Positions 54,398-63,292 of a stretch of 64,000 nt of DNA are shown piece by piece (the stretch's first letter is position 1; every line of letters begins with the position of its first letter). The position numbers and the translations under genes are program-made. Under the pieces are notes generated by a model, which was not told where the DNA came from, searched no databases, and saw only the letters and a program-made list of their open reading frames with translations. This stretch comes from Deinococcus aquaedulcis (lineage in GTDB: Bacteria > Deinococcota > Deinococci > Deinococcales > Deinococcaceae), in the NCBI RefSeq assembly GCF_019693445.1, contig NZ_JAHRBL010000001.1:558001-622000 (forward strand), written 5' to 3'.

Positions 54398-55738
54398 TCA
54401 CAGCGCCCGCCCCAGCCGGTCGGCCGCCACCAGCAGCACGTCCCACACCCCACTGAAAGGCGGGGCATAGGCCAGATCGGCTTCAGAAAGCTGCTGCACC
54501 GTGCCCCGCGTGTGCAGCAGCGCGGCGACCACATCCACGCGTTTCACGCTCTCGTGGTTCTGGGCCAGCAGCTGCGCGCCCAGCAGGCGGCCGGTACCCT
54601 GCTCGCCGGTCAGGCGCACATGAATGGGGCGGGCGGCCTTGTGGTAGCCGGCGTAATCGGTGCTTTGCACGTCCACGCTCACAGCCTTGATGCCCAGGGC
54701 TTCGGCCTCGGTCTGGGTCAGGCCGGTGCGGGCCACGCCCAGTTCAAAGGTCTTGAAGATGCCGGTGCCCACCACGCCGGGAAAGCGGGCCTCGCCGCCC
54801 GCCATGTTCACCCCGGCCACCCGGCCCATGCGGTTGGCGGTCAGGCCCAGGGGGATGTGCACCCGGCGCCGGGTGACGCGGTGCAGGGCTTCGGTATTGT
54901 CGCCAGCGGCGTACACGCCCGCCACACTGGTTTCCTGGCGCAGGTTGACCGCCACGGCGCCGCTGCGGCCCAGCCGGGCCCCGGCCGCGCGGGCCAGTTC
55001 GACGTTGGGGCGCACGCCCACGGCCACCACCACCACGTCGGCGCGCACCCGCCCGTGGTCGGTCTGCACGCCACTCACGCGGTTCTGGCCGGTCAGGCCC
55101 TGCACCGTCACGCTGCAGCGCACGTCCACGCCGCCGCGTTCCACCTCGGCGCGCACCTGCTGCTGCAGGGGCCGGTCCAGCATGCGCCCGGCCACCTCTG
55201 GCGCCTGTTCCAGCAGCACCACGCTCAGGCCCCGGGCCCGCAGGGCCTCGGCCAGTTCCAGGCCAATGTAGCCGCCGCCCACGATGCAGGCCCGCCGCGC
55301 CCCCTGCAGGCTGGCGTCCAGCGCCTGCCCGTCTGGAATGTCGCGCAGCACATGCACGCCTTTCAGTGGGGTCCGGGCCCAGTCAGGCCGGACAGGGGAG
55401 ACCCCGGTGGCGATCAGAAGGCGGTCGTAGGGCTCGGCCGCGCTGCGCCCGGACGCGCGGTCCGTGACGGTGACGGTGCCGGCCTTCGCATCCACGCCCG
55501 TCACGTCGTGACGCAGGCGCACGCCAATGCCCCGGGCGCGCAACTGCTCCGGGGTGCGGGCGATCAGGTCGTCAAAGCCTTTGACCTGCCCGCCCAGCAC
55601 GTAGGGCAGACCACACGCGCCGTAGCTGACCACCTCGCCGCGCTCAAAGACCACCACCTCGGCCCGGGGGTTGTGGCGCTGCGCGCGGCTGGCCGCACTC
55701 ATTCCGGCGGCCACGCCGCCCACGATCACAATGCGCAT
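54398..55738 (-). CDS. FAD-dependent pyridine-nucleotide disulfide oxidoreductase, CoA-disulfide reductase type
   Basis: The 446-residue product has the FAD loop IVIVGGVAAGMSAASRAQR, a single active-site Cys in SYGACGLPYVLGG (residue 42), the NAD loop IVGGGYIGLELAEALRARG and the C-terminal FAD block VYAAGDNTE. One Cys in place of a redox pair places it with CoA-disulfide reductases and related NADH oxidases, which keep low-molecular-weight thiols reduced. ATG 55738 has TAGGCT 6 nt upstream. Confidence 0.9.
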   Translation of the reverse strand: MRIVIVGGVAAGMSAASRAQRHNPRAEVVVFERGEVVSYGACGLPYVLGGQVKGFDDLIARTPEQLRARGIGVRLRHDVTGVDAKAGTVTVTDRASGRSAAEPYDRLLIATGVSPVRPDWARTPLKGVHVLRDIPDGQALDASLQGARRACIVGGGYIGLELAEALRARGLSVVLLEQAPEVAGRMLDRPLQQQVRAEVERGGVDVRCSVTVQGLTGQNRVSGVQTDHGRVRADVVVVAVGVRPNVELARAAGARLGRSGAVAVNLRQETSVAGVYAAGDNTEALHRVTRRRVHIPLGLTANRMGRVAGVNMAGGEARFPGVVGTGIFKTFELGVARTGLTQTEAEALGIKAVSVDVQSTDYAGYHKAARPIHVRLTGEQGTGRLLGAQLLAQNHESVKRVDVVAALLHTRGTVQQLSEADLAYAPPFSGVWDVLLVAADRLGRAL

Positions 55739-55750
55739 AGGGGCAGCCTA
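55736..55750 (-). promoter_or_regulatory. leaderless promoter of the CoA-disulfide reductase gene
   Basis: TAGGCT (55750-55745), 6-nt gap, ATG (55738). Confidence 0.6.
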
Positions 55751-55855
55751 CCCAGCCGCCCACGCCGGGGGTCCGCAGCCCAGGAAATGCTCAAGGCCGG
55801 CTCACGGGGCCAAAACGGGCAACATCTTCTGCCCCTGGACCAAACGCTGCTCTCT

Positions 55856-56743
55856 TCAGCGCCCGAAGGTCTGCACCCAGTAGGTGGCAAAGGTGGTCTG
55901 CGGGGTGCCGTTGCCCATGCCGGCGCCAAAGCTCTGCCACTCCGGCTTCATCAGGACCGTGCAGTGACCGGGGCTGTCCAGCAGGGCCTGCAGGGCTTCT
56001 TCGGGGGTCAGGACGTTGTAGGCGGCATTCTCGCCCACCGCCTGGCCAGTGAACCCGCTCTCCAGGGCCCGCTGGGGCGGCTCGCTGCCAGTTACGGGGT
56101 TCACATGGCCGCGAAAGTTCAGCCGGATCATGTCGTCCACCTGGGTCTGGGCGGCGCGGGCCAGGGCGTCGTTCCACACCAGGGGCGGAGCCGGGGCAAA
56201 CAGCTGCTGGCCGCAGCGCTGCCCCTGACGCCGGGCCTCGTTGGTCAGCACCAGAAAGCGGTTCAGCCATCCCTGAGGATCGGCGGTCTCGATCAGGGCA
56301 GGCTGCACGTACACCAGGGCCGCGCGCCCGTCCTGCACCGAGACGCCGTAGCGGGTAAAGCCCACGCGGTGCCCGCACTGGTTCGCCAGCGCGCCGGCCA
56401 CCGCCTTGACCTTGCCCAGCTTGGGCAGCAGAAAGGAACTGAAGCGCTTGGCCGGGTAGTGGCTGGCCTGCAGTTCGCCCTTCAGGGGAAAGCCGCGCAG
56501 CACCCGCCCGGCCACCGCGTCCAGCGCCTCGTCACGCACGGCACTCTGCCCGCAGGCGGCAAAATCTGCCTCCACCAGCCGGGCAAAAACCTCGCTGTCG
56601 GCAACCAGCGCGTCCGGGGCCAGTCGAGCCTCCAGCGGGGGAGGCGCTGCTGGCCCAGCTGTCTGCGCGCCGGCCAGGGCCACCAGGGTCAGGGCACCCC
56701 ATAGGGGCAGCGTCAGGCGGGCGGCAGGGCGGGGCATCTTCAC
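55856..56743 (-). CDS. secreted CAP-domain (SCP-like) protein
   Basis: The 295-residue product has a signal peptide (LPLWGALTLVALAGAQ), a spacer region of about 130 residues, and a C-terminal CAP domain: VLTNEARRQGQRCG, LARAAQTQVDDMIRLNFRGHVNP, VGENAAYN and SPGHCTVLMKPEWQSFGAGMGNG. The conserved His and Glu are visible in FRGHVN and GENAAY. Bacterial CAP proteins are cell-wall or secreted proteins of uncertain activity. GTG 56743 or ATG 56737 starts it; a -10 box at the right spacing is not clear. Confidence 0.87.
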   Translation of the reverse strand: MKMPRPAARLTLPLWGALTLVALAGAQTAGPAAPPPLEARLAPDALVADSEVFARLVEADFAACGQSAVRDEALDAVAGRVLRGFPLKGELQASHYPAKRFSSFLLPKLGKVKAVAGALANQCGHRVGFTRYGVSVQDGRAALVYVQPALIETADPQGWLNRFLVLTNEARRQGQRCGQQLFAPAPPLVWNDALARAAQTQVDDMIRLNFRGHVNPVTGSEPPQRALESGFTGQAVGENAAYNVLTPEEALQALLDSPGHCTVLMKPEWQSFGAGMGNGTPQTTFATYWVQTFGR

Positions 56744-56892
56744 AGTTCATCAGGTCTTCTCCCACATTTCGCTCACAAAGCAGGGGATGGATGTGAGGTG
56801 CTTCACGTGCGGGGTGGTCATGCTCTGGGCGCGTGCGGTACCTGGGGTGGCCCTCGTGCAGATGCCTTGGCGACATGGTCGTACCCCACCAC

Positions 56893-56907
56893 TACTCTGG
56901 ACCCGTG
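56893..56907 (+). promoter_or_regulatory. leaderless promoter of the class V aminotransferase
   Basis: TACTCT (56893-56898), 6-nt gap, GTG (56905). Confidence 0.6.
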
Positions 56908-58068
56908 ACCCCTAGCGCTTCCCCGGCCTTTCCCTTCGCCCCCCTCAACCGCGAGCGCCTGATTGCCCCGGGTCCGGTGGAGGTGGCGCCCGACGTGCTG
57001 GCGCAACTGGCCCAGCCCCAGATGCACCACCGCGCCCAGGCCGGCATTGAGAAGCTGATGGAAGCGCGCGCCAAGCTTTCGCGCTTGTTGGGGTCCCCGT
57101 ACGACGCCGTGATCACCACCAGCAGCGGCACCGGGGCCTTTGAGGGCGCGCTGGTGAGCACCACGCCGGTGGGGGCGAAGGTGGTCAATGCCCAGGCCGG
57201 CAAGTTCAGCGAGCGCTGGGGCGAGATGGCCGGGCGACTGGGTTACCGCACCGAACTGGTGGCCCGCCCCTGGGGCGAACTGCTGGACCCCCAGGAGGTC
57301 GCGGGCGCGGCCCGGGACGCCCACACCCTGCTGATCACCCACAGCGAAACCAGCACCGGCGCCCTGCATGACCTGGAAGCCATTGCCCGCGCCGCCCGCG
57401 CCGGCAACCCGGACCTGATCATCATTGCCGATTGCATCACCTCCTACGGGGTGGCCGAACTGCGCCCCGCCGAATGGGGCGTGGACGTGATTGTCTCCGG
57501 CAGCCAGAAGGGCACCGCCACCCCGCCGGGCCTGGGCTTTGTGCTGTTCAGCCCCGAGGTGCAGGCCCGCCTGATCCAGAACCCCGAGCGCGGCTTCTAC
57601 CTGGACCTGACCCGGGAACTGGCCGGGCAGAAAGCCGGCAACACACCCCAGACCCCGGCCATCAACCTGATCTACGCGCTAAGCACCGCCCTGGACCGCC
57701 TGCTGGCTGTGCCCCTGGAAGAGCTGTGGGCCGAGCAGCGCCGCAAGACCGACGCCCTGATCGCCGCCGGCACCGCCCTGGGGGCCCCCGCCTGGGCCGC
57801 GCGCACCAGCCCGGCGGTGGCGGTGCTGACCCCGCCCCAGGGCCTGACCGGGCGGCAGGTGGCCGCTGGGCTGGCCGCGATGGGCCAGCGCGCCCTGCCC
57901 GGTCAGGCCCCCCACGAGGACACGGTGTTCCGGATCAGCACCATGGGCTACGCCGACCGTTACGACGCCCTGGGTATTGCCGGCATTCTGGAAGACTGCT
58001 TTGCCGCCCTGGGCGTGAGGTTTGAGCGGGGTGTAGCAGTGCAGGCCGCCTGGAACGCCCTGCGCTGA
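56905..58068 (+). CDS. class V aminotransferase (serine/alanine--glyoxylate aminotransferase type)
   Basis: The 387-residue fold-type I PLP enzyme has the small-domain start [41 protein letters not shown] and the PLP lysine in [19 protein letters not shown]. Members transfer the amino group of serine or alanine to glyoxylate, and some replace SerC or take part in purine or glycine metabolism. It lies 2.7 kb from serA, so serine metabolism is plausible. GTG 56905 is preceded by TACTCT at 6 nt; the longer frame from 56833 has no support. Confidence 0.88.
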   Translation: MTPSASPAFPFAPLNRERLIAPGPVEVAPDVLAQLAQPQMHHRAQAGIEKLMEARAKLSRLLGSPYDAVITTSSGTGAFEGALVSTTPVGAKVVNAQAGKFSERWGEMAGRLGYRTELVARPWGELLDPQEVAGAARDAHTLLITHSETSTGALHDLEAIARAARAGNPDLIIIADCITSYGVAELRPAEWGVDVIVSGSQKGTATPPGLGFVLFSPEVQARLIQNPERGFYLDLTRELAGQKAGNTPQTPAINLIYALSTALDRLLAVPLEELWAEQRRKTDALIAAGTALGAPAWAARTSPAVAVLTPPQGLTGRQVAAGLAAMGQRALPGQAPHEDTVFRISTMGYADRYDALGIAGILEDCFAALGVRFERGVAVQAAWNALR

Positions 58069-58088
58069 GCCCAGGTTGACAGGAATGA

Positions 58089-58117
58089 GGGCGCCGGTTG
58101 AAAGCTGACCGGCGCCC
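58089..58117 (+). terminator. terminator of the class V aminotransferase gene
   Basis: GGGCGCCGGT (58089-58098) pairs perfectly with ACCGGCGCCC (58108-58117) and is followed by TT. Confidence 0.7.
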
Positions 58118-58415
58118 TTGGCTGTATCTGCCAGAGCCGATGTCTGGCTGTTTCCCAGCCTGCCGATGCTTATCAGGAAGCGGGATAAGAACCGTTGTCT
58201 GGCCCTGCACGTCTCTGGCCTGCCGCGTGTGGGGCATTGCCAGAAGGTCCAGCGGGGCAGAGGGACTGTCTGCCGCCGCTGCTCTCAAGCCCTGTCTTCC
58301 CTCAAATCGTCTATCTCCCGAAGCGTCACGCTCGGCCTGCAACAAGGGCCAAGCCGCCCCTTCCGGTGGCCTCCACCCGCCCATGACCCATCCGCCAATT
58401 GATCTATGGTTGGAA
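58118..58415. other. non-coding spacer upstream of marR
   Basis: No gene is credible between the terminator and the marR operator. Short plus-strand open frames have no protein-like character. I see nothing else in it. Confidence 0.4.
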
Positions 58416-58462
58416 AAGTCTGATGTGTCATATTGTGCGACCCATGAGATTGTTGCAGACTT
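58416..58462. promoter_or_regulatory. marR promoter with flanking dyad
   Basis: TATTGT (58431-58436) is the -10 candidate. AAGTCTG (58416-58422) and CAGACTT (58456-58462) form a perfect 7-bp inverted repeat around it. This fits autoregulation by the MarR protein, although the 33-nt separation is long. Confidence 0.5.
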
Positions 58463-58482
58463 GGAAGTATGACTCCTCCTGA
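58444..58482 (+). CDS. 12-codon leaderless ORF overlapping the marR start
   Basis: ATG 58444 is exactly 7 nt after TATTGT, the leaderless spacing used across the window. The frame reads MRLLQTWKYDSS and stops TGA at 58480-58482, so it overlaps the first codons of marR (58469). If translated it could couple or control marR synthesis. It may be chance. Confidence 0.3.
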   Translation: MRLLQTWKYDSS

Positions 58483-58984
58483 GCTGTCACCCCCAGACCG
58501 TCCCCCGCCCAGCCCCGAACATGTCGAAGCCGCCCAGCGCCTGGGCCACACCATGAAACGCCTGCACCGCCTGATCAGCAGCCGGGTGATGCGCGGCATG
58601 CAGGACGAGCTGCAGGGCCACGACCTCAGCTTCTCGCAGGTAACGGCGCTGCACCAGCTGCGCGCCCACGCCCCCCTGAGCGTGACCCAGCTGAGCGAGC
58701 GCACCCGCCTGAGCCTGCCCGCCGCCAGCCACCTTGTGGAGCGGCTGGTGAAACGGGGTCTGGCTGCCCGCCAGGAAAACCCGGACAACCGCCGCGAGAA
58801 ACTGGTGGACCTGACTGACGCCGGGCGCAGCGTGGTGGGGCGCATGGACGCCGAATTTGTCAACGCTTACGTCACGACCTTCACCGGGCTGAACCTGGAG
58901 ACCATCACGGCAGCCGAGCACCATCTGCAAAGCCTGCTGGATGAACTTGAACCGCTTTCGCCCCCCTGTCAGGAGCATCCATGA
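58469..58984 (+). CDS. MarR-family transcriptional regulator
   Basis: The 171-residue product has a winged-helix MarR fold: LSFSQVTALHQLRAHAPLSV, TQLSERTRLSLPAASHLVERL as recognition helix, and the wing ARQENPDNRREKLVDLTDAG with the conserved DxR. It ends with a dimerisation helix. Its stop overlaps the exporter start (ATGA), so it most likely represses the exporter operon in response to a small hydrophobic or phenolic ligand. Confidence 0.92.
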   Translation: MTPPELSPPDRPPPSPEHVEAAQRLGHTMKRLHRLISSRVMRGMQDELQGHDLSFSQVTALHQLRAHAPLSVTQLSERTRLSLPAASHLVERLVKRGLAARQENPDNRREKLVDLTDAGRSVVGRMDAEFVNAYVTTFTGLNLETITAAEHHLQSLLDELEPLSPPCQEHP

Positions 58985-61092
58985 CCACCCCTTCCACTGC
59001 CGAGCCGGCCGGGCGCATTGATTACGCCAAGACGCTCGATCTGCCCACCAAGCGCCTGATTCTCTTTGGCGTGCTGCTGGGCCTGTTTCTCAGCGCGCTG
59101 GACCAGACCATCGTGTCCACCGCCATGCCGCGCATTACGCAGGACCTCAACGGCCTGTCTCTGTACTCCTGGGTGACCACCGCTTACCTGCTCACCAACA
59201 CCGCACTGGTGCCTATTTACGGCAAGCTGTCGGACCTGTATGGTCGCAAGCCCATCCTGATGCTGGGAATTGTGATTTTCCTGATCGGCTCGGCGCTGTG
59301 CGGCCTGGCCGGCGAGCCCTTCCTGGGCAACCTGTTCGGCGGCGGCATGATGCAGCTGGTGGTGTTCCGTGGCCTGCAGGGCGTGGGCGCCGCTGCGCTG
59401 GGCTCAGTGGCGTTTGCCATCATTGCCGACCTGTTTGAACCCGTGGACCGCCCGCGCTACCAGGGCCTGTTCGGCGCTGTGTTCGGCCTGAGCAGCGTGA
59501 TTGGGCCGCTGCTGGGCGGCTTCCTCACCGATCAGGTGTCGTGGCGTTGGGTGTTTTACGTGAACCTGCCCATCGGCCTCGTGGCACTGGCCTTTATTGC
59601 CGCCAAGATGCCCCGGCTGGCCAGCGGCCTGAAAGCGCGCGTGGACTGGCTGGGCGCGTTCCTGATTCTGGTGTTTGCTGTGCCGCTGCTCCTGGCCCTC
59701 ACCTGGGGCGCCGACGGCCACTATGCCTGGAGCAGCCCCACCATCCTGGGCCTGTTCGGCCTGAGCGCCGCCGCCCTGATCGCCTTTCTGGTGGCCGAAA
59801 GCCGCCACGAGAGCCCCATTCTGCCCCTCACCCTGTTCAAGAACCCCACGTTTGCCTGGGGGGCCATTGCCCGCTTCATGATCGGGGCCGGGTTCCTGGG
59901 CGCCATTCTGTTCCTCAGCCTGTATCTGGTGCAGGTGCAGGGCGTGTCGGCCACCGCCGCCGGGACCGCCACGATTCCGCTGACCGTGGGCCTGATCATC
60001 GGGGCCATCGGCTCCGGGCAGCTGGCCAGCCGCATGGGCCGATACAAGCCGCTGATGCTCATTGGCCTGATGACCGCCGCTCTGGGCTTTTTTGCCCTGT
60101 CCACCCTGAATGCTGACTCCAGCTACAACAGCGTGGTGATTCGCATGGTGCTGCTGGGCCTGGGCCTGGGGCCCGCGCTGCCGCTGTACACCACGGCGCT
60201 GCAACTGTCGGTCAAGCCCTGGGAAATTGGCGTGGCCACCAGCGCCGGGCAGTTTTTTCAGCAGATGGGCAGCACAATTGGCACAGCCGTCTTTGGCGCC
60301 GTGCTGACCGCCGGGGTCAGTAGCAACCTCGCCACCCAGTTTGCCGCGCAGGCCGCCGCCAACCAGGGCACGGTGGCCACCACCTTGCAGGGCATCAGTG
60401 ACGAGATCCGTTCGGGCAACGCCCCCGAAGGTGACCGCAACGCGACGCCCGAGACCCCCGAGCAGATTGGGGCCCGCTTTGAGACGCTGCGCCAGAACGT
60501 CACCAGAGCCATTCAGAGTGGCGACCCCGCCGCCCTGCAGGCCCTGAAGACCGACAAATTCATTGCCAGCCTGCCGGCCGAAGCCCGCACCCGCTTTACC
60601 TCGATCCCTGAAGGCGGCGTGCCTGCCCAGGTGAAGGCCGGCTTTGCCCAGACGCAGGCGGCCATTGAGCAGGCCGTGAACAGCGGCGACCCGGCCCAGG
60701 TGCGCGCCGTCGCCGCCAACCCGGGGCTGCCCCAGGAACTGCGCGCCCGCCTGAGCACCATTCCGGCCCAGGCGCTGGCCGCGCCCCAGGCCCGCGAGCA
60801 GATTCTGAGCGGCATTCGGGAGGGACTGGCCCAGGGCGAAACGGCGGCGGCCCAGCAGGCCACGCAGCAGGCCCTGAGTGCGGCGCTGACCGGTGTGAAC
60901 GACGGCGAGAAGATCTCGCTGGCCAGTGCGCGCGCCGCCAAGGTGGCCTTTGCTGACACCATTTCCAGCATCTACCGCTACTCGATTCTGGTGGCCCTGC
61001 TGGCCTTCCTGGCGACGCTGATGATGCCCAACCTCCAGATTCCCCGCCGCGAGAAGGGCGAGAAAGCCGCCCCCGCCCACGTGGAGATGTAA
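58981..61092 (+). CDS. MFS drug exporter, EmrB/QacA (DHA2) family, with large external insert
   Basis: A proton-driven exporter of 703 residues with 14 predicted membrane segments. Motif A (GKLSDLYGRKP) and the DHA2 motif C (SSVIGPLLGGFLTDQVSWRW) are present. Between the penultimate and the last membrane segment there is an insert of about 215 residues (residues ~445-660), rich in Ala, Gln, Thr and Pro, which would lie outside the membrane. It contains an internal duplication (AIQSGDPAALQAL and AVNSGDPAQVRAV, 54 residues apart). Usual EmrB-type proteins are about 500 residues, so the insert is unusual. Confidence 0.92.
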   Translation: MTTPSTAEPAGRIDYAKTLDLPTKRLILFGVLLGLFLSALDQTIVSTAMPRITQDLNGLSLYSWVTTAYLLTNTALVPIYGKLSDLYGRKPILMLGIVIFLIGSALCGLAGEPFLGNLFGGGMMQLVVFRGLQGVGAAALGSVAFAIIADLFEPVDRPRYQGLFGAVFGLSSVIGPLLGGFLTDQVSWRWVFYVNLPIGLVALAFIAAKMPRLASGLKARVDWLGAFLILVFAVPLLLALTWGADGHYAWSSPTILGLFGLSAAALIAFLVAESRHESPILPLTLFKNPTFAWGAIARFMIGAGFLGAILFLSLYLVQVQGVSATAAGTATIPLTVGLIIGAIGSGQLASRMGRYKPLMLIGLMTAALGFFALSTLNADSSYNSVVIRMVLLGLGLGPALPLYTTALQLSVKPWEIGVATSAGQFFQQMGSTIGTAVFGAVLTAGVSSNLATQFAAQAAANQGTVATTLQGISDEIRSGNAPEGDRNATPETPEQIGARFETLRQNVTRAIQSGDPAALQALKTDKFIASLPAEARTRFTSIPEGGVPAQVKAGFAQTQAAIEQAVNSGDPAQVRAVAANPGLPQELRARLSTIPAQALAAPQAREQILSGIREGLAQGETAAAQQATQQALSAALTGVNDGEKISLASARAAKVAFADTISSIYRYSILVALLAFLATLMMPNLQIPRREKGEKAAPAHVEM

Positions 61093-61115
61093 AACACGAT
61101 TCACGGACCAGTTCA

Positions 61116-61151
61116 GGCAGGCCCTCCCAGGTGTGGAGGGCCTGCCTTTTT
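61116..61151 (+). terminator. intrinsic terminator of the marR-exporter operon
   Basis: GGCAGGCCCTCC (61116-61127) pairs perfectly with GGAGGGCCTGCC (61135-61146), followed by TTTTT. Confidence 0.9.
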
Positions 61152-61167
61152 GTGATAGGACAGCGCG

Positions 61168-61548
61168 GTGCAGCGCCTGAATGCCGCCACCCTCCCCGCC
61201 TTATTGGCCCGGCATCACCATTTTTGTGACGGCGTGATTCACGCCATGACTCTGACCTACGTGGACGCTTCTCTTCACGGCGCCATTCGCTTGGAAGTGA
61301 TGGATCAGGATGCCGCCTCCGGCTGGACCACACTGGAGCTCATTCTGGAAGGAGCGGCCTGGGTTCAGGTGCGGGAAGGCCCCCCCACCAACGTGGTCAT
61401 GAGTCCTTTCGGGGTACATATTGAGTTTTGGCAGGACACCATCTGCCTGGACTTCAGTCCGGTCACAGACGTGGACTACACCATGGCCGATTTCAAGCGA
61501 TCCACCTTTGCAGTGCAGGCAGCCGTGGGCTGGGTGGTTGAGGGATAA
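61168..61548 (+). CDS. uncharacterised protein, 126 residues
   Basis: Not recognised. The GTG-started product is a small soluble alpha/beta protein (RHHHFCDGVIHAMTLTYVDA; TLELILEGAAWVQVREGPP; DVDYTMADFKRSTFAVQ). The short size and mixed beta pattern resemble immunity-type or small contact-dependent proteins, but no partner gene is present. It is monocistronic, between a terminator and a convergent gene. Confidence 0.6.
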   Translation: MQRLNAATLPALLARHHHFCDGVIHAMTLTYVDASLHGAIRLEVMDQDAASGWTTLELILEGAAWVQVREGPPTNVVMSPFGVHIEFWQDTICLDFSPVTDVDYTMADFKRSTFAVQAAVGWVVEG

Positions 61549-61655
61549 CCCAGTTAGGGCACGTCAACAGCGGCCAGGGAACGGACCATGTGCTGGTCTT
61601 TCGCAGAAGTGGTGGCCATCGGCAGTTGGCCCTGTAGGTGTTTTATTCAGCCCCC

Positions 61656-62288
61656 TCACTTCAGATACGGGCCAAAGCGGGCCAGGGTCTCGGCGTCGGG
61701 GGTCTGGGTGGCGCGGACCACCCGGTTGCCGCCAAAAACCATCAGCAGGCGGCTACCACTTGGAGCCTGCACCTTGAGCGTGCCCTGGTTGACCTGATAG
61801 GGCCCTGTCAGCACTGCCTGCACCGTGGCCGGGTCAAAGATCAGGGCCGCGCCCGACAGCGCCGGGGTCTTGGCCTTCACCCCGCCCGAGGCCACCACGA
61901 AACCTGTGTTCAGATGCACGGTCAGCGTGGGGGCGCTCAGGCCCTGCAGGCGCGCGTCGCTGTAGGTCACGCCCCCCGAGGCCGTGACAGTGCCGGCCTT
62001 CAGGTCATAGGTCAGCTGCGGGGCGTTTAATGTGCCGCCCTGCTTGGTGGTCACGGTGGCGCCCTGCGCCTTGAGGGTCTGGCCGGGCAACAGGTTCAGG
62101 CGCTGGGCACTGAGCTTCAGCCCCCGGCGGGCGTCGGTGGCGGTGCCACCCTGGGGCAGTTCGGTGGCGCCGGTCTCCAGATTCAGGCGTTGTTCGCCGC
62201 GTGGCGTCACATTCAGGCCACCGAAGGTGAGCGCCTGGGCGCCCAGGCTCAGCAGGCCCAGCAGCAGGAAGGGGAGAGGACGCAACAT
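61656..62288 (-). CDS. LptA/OstA-like periplasmic beta-jellyroll protein
   Basis: The 210-residue product has a signal peptide (MLRPLPFLLLGLLSLGAQA) and repeating beta strands of the OstA-type: LKLSAQRLNLLPGQTLKAQG, LTYDLKAGTVTASGGVTYSD and VASGGVKAKTPALSG. LptA and LptC proteins bridge lipopolysaccharide across the periplasm in Gram-negatives. Deinococcus lacks typical lipopolysaccharide, so this copy may carry another envelope lipid. ATG 62288 has TAAGGT 6 nt upstream. Confidence 0.78.
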   Translation of the reverse strand: MLRPLPFLLLGLLSLGAQALTFGGLNVTPRGEQRLNLETGATELPQGGTATDARRGLKLSAQRLNLLPGQTLKAQGATVTTKQGGTLNAPQLTYDLKAGTVTASGGVTYSDARLQGLSAPTLTVHLNTGFVVASGGVKAKTPALSGAALIFDPATVQAVLTGPYQVNQGTLKVQAPSGSRLLMVFGGNRVVRATQTPDAETLARFGPYLK

Positions 62289-62300
62289 CCCGTTACCTTA
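62286..62300 (-). promoter_or_regulatory. leaderless promoter of the LptA-like gene
   Basis: TAAGGT (62300-62295), 6-nt gap, ATG (62288). Confidence 0.6.
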
Positions 62301-62551
62301 CGGGCCGCACCACAAGGGGCCATGAGGAGCCGCATCAGACGACATTCAGCGGGCCGCGCCACTGGGGGTCAGGCTGCTGGGTTCAGGGTAAGCCTGGGGG
62401 TTGGAACAGTGTGCCAGCGAGGCGAGGGGCGATGCGAGCAACGTCGTCCTGCACGCATGCTTTCTGCGAGCACCCCACAAGGCGAGCGGGGAAAATCCAT
62501 GTGTTGGTCAGGCTGCTCTTCGCAGATGGCTCAAGCGGCCCGAGCCCTTTG

Positions 62552-63067
62552 TCATTCGGTGTCGGTGCTGCCGGGGAGGGGCGTGGTGCGGGGCGGACCG
62601 CCGTCAAAGCCGCCAGAGCCGCCCACCCGGGGCCCCTGCACCTCACCGCCGGCATCGAAACTGGGGTCGGCCAGCCGGGTTACGCCGCCGGGCGTCTGGG
62701 GCCCGACCACGCTGAAGTCCGAGATGCTGCCGGGCACCCCGTCGTCAAACCCCGGCTCGTCATTGACGTTGTGGGGCGGCTCGTCATCCATGTAGGCCAG
62801 GGCGTTGTCCAGCATCTCGGCACGCAGGTCCGGGTCAATGCCGTCGTCGTAGGCGATCCCGGCGCCCGTCAGCCCCTCGGTGCCCGGCCCGGGGTGTCCG
62901 CCCGTCACGTCGCCGGAAACGGGCAATTTGTCCTGCTCCTCCTGAGCGGCATGAACCTCGTCAGCATTGGCCTGGGCGTCCTGGTTGGCGGGGTCGTTGT
63001 CTTCGGGCAGCGAATAATCGGTGGTGCTGGCGGTGGGGGTGTGGGCGTCGTCTGGGGTGCTGGGCAT
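62552..63067 (-). CDS. acidic, probably disordered protein
   Basis: The 171-residue product is rich in Asp, Glu, Gly, Pro and Thr, with no hydrophobic core, no signal peptide and no enzyme motif. It contains ADEVHAAQEEQDKLPVSGDV and GIAYDDGIDPDLRAEMLDNA as its most ordered segments. GGAGG lies 7 nt before the ATG, so the start is well supported. Similar hydrophilic proteins are common in desiccation-tolerant bacteria, but that is inference. The open frame extends far upstream to 63994, antisense to the gre gene, and is not coding there. Confidence 0.75.
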   Translation of the reverse strand: MPSTPDDAHTPTASTTDYSLPEDNDPANQDAQANADEVHAAQEEQDKLPVSGDVTGGHPGPGTEGLTGAGIAYDDGIDPDLRAEMLDNALAYMDDEPPHNVNDEPGFDDGVPGSISDFSVVGPQTPGGVTRLADPSFDAGGEVQGPRVGGSGGFDGGPPRTTPLPGSTDTE

Positions 63068-63292
63068 GAGGGTTCCTCCAGGGCCGCCCGCCACAACATC
63101 GGGGGCGGCCCTCTGCGCGTTTCTGAAAGTAGAGAGGGCGGACCCCACGGCCCCATGAAAGCTGGCCGAAGAGCGGTTGGGGCCATCCTTACGTCCACCC
63201 CTGAGCGCGTGCCCATGATGGGACCCCAGCCCAGGGCGAACACCTGCGGCAGCGCGGGGTCGGCGGGTCGCCCGCGCCCTTAAGGAGACCTT

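Noticed and set aside
61585..62535. Similarity between 61585-61623 and 62497-62535 (CCATGTG[CT]TGGTC then TTCGCAGA)
   Set aside because: Only about 20 bases match over 35-40 with gaps. This is too little to call a repeat family by eye, although both lie 3' of minus-strand genes.
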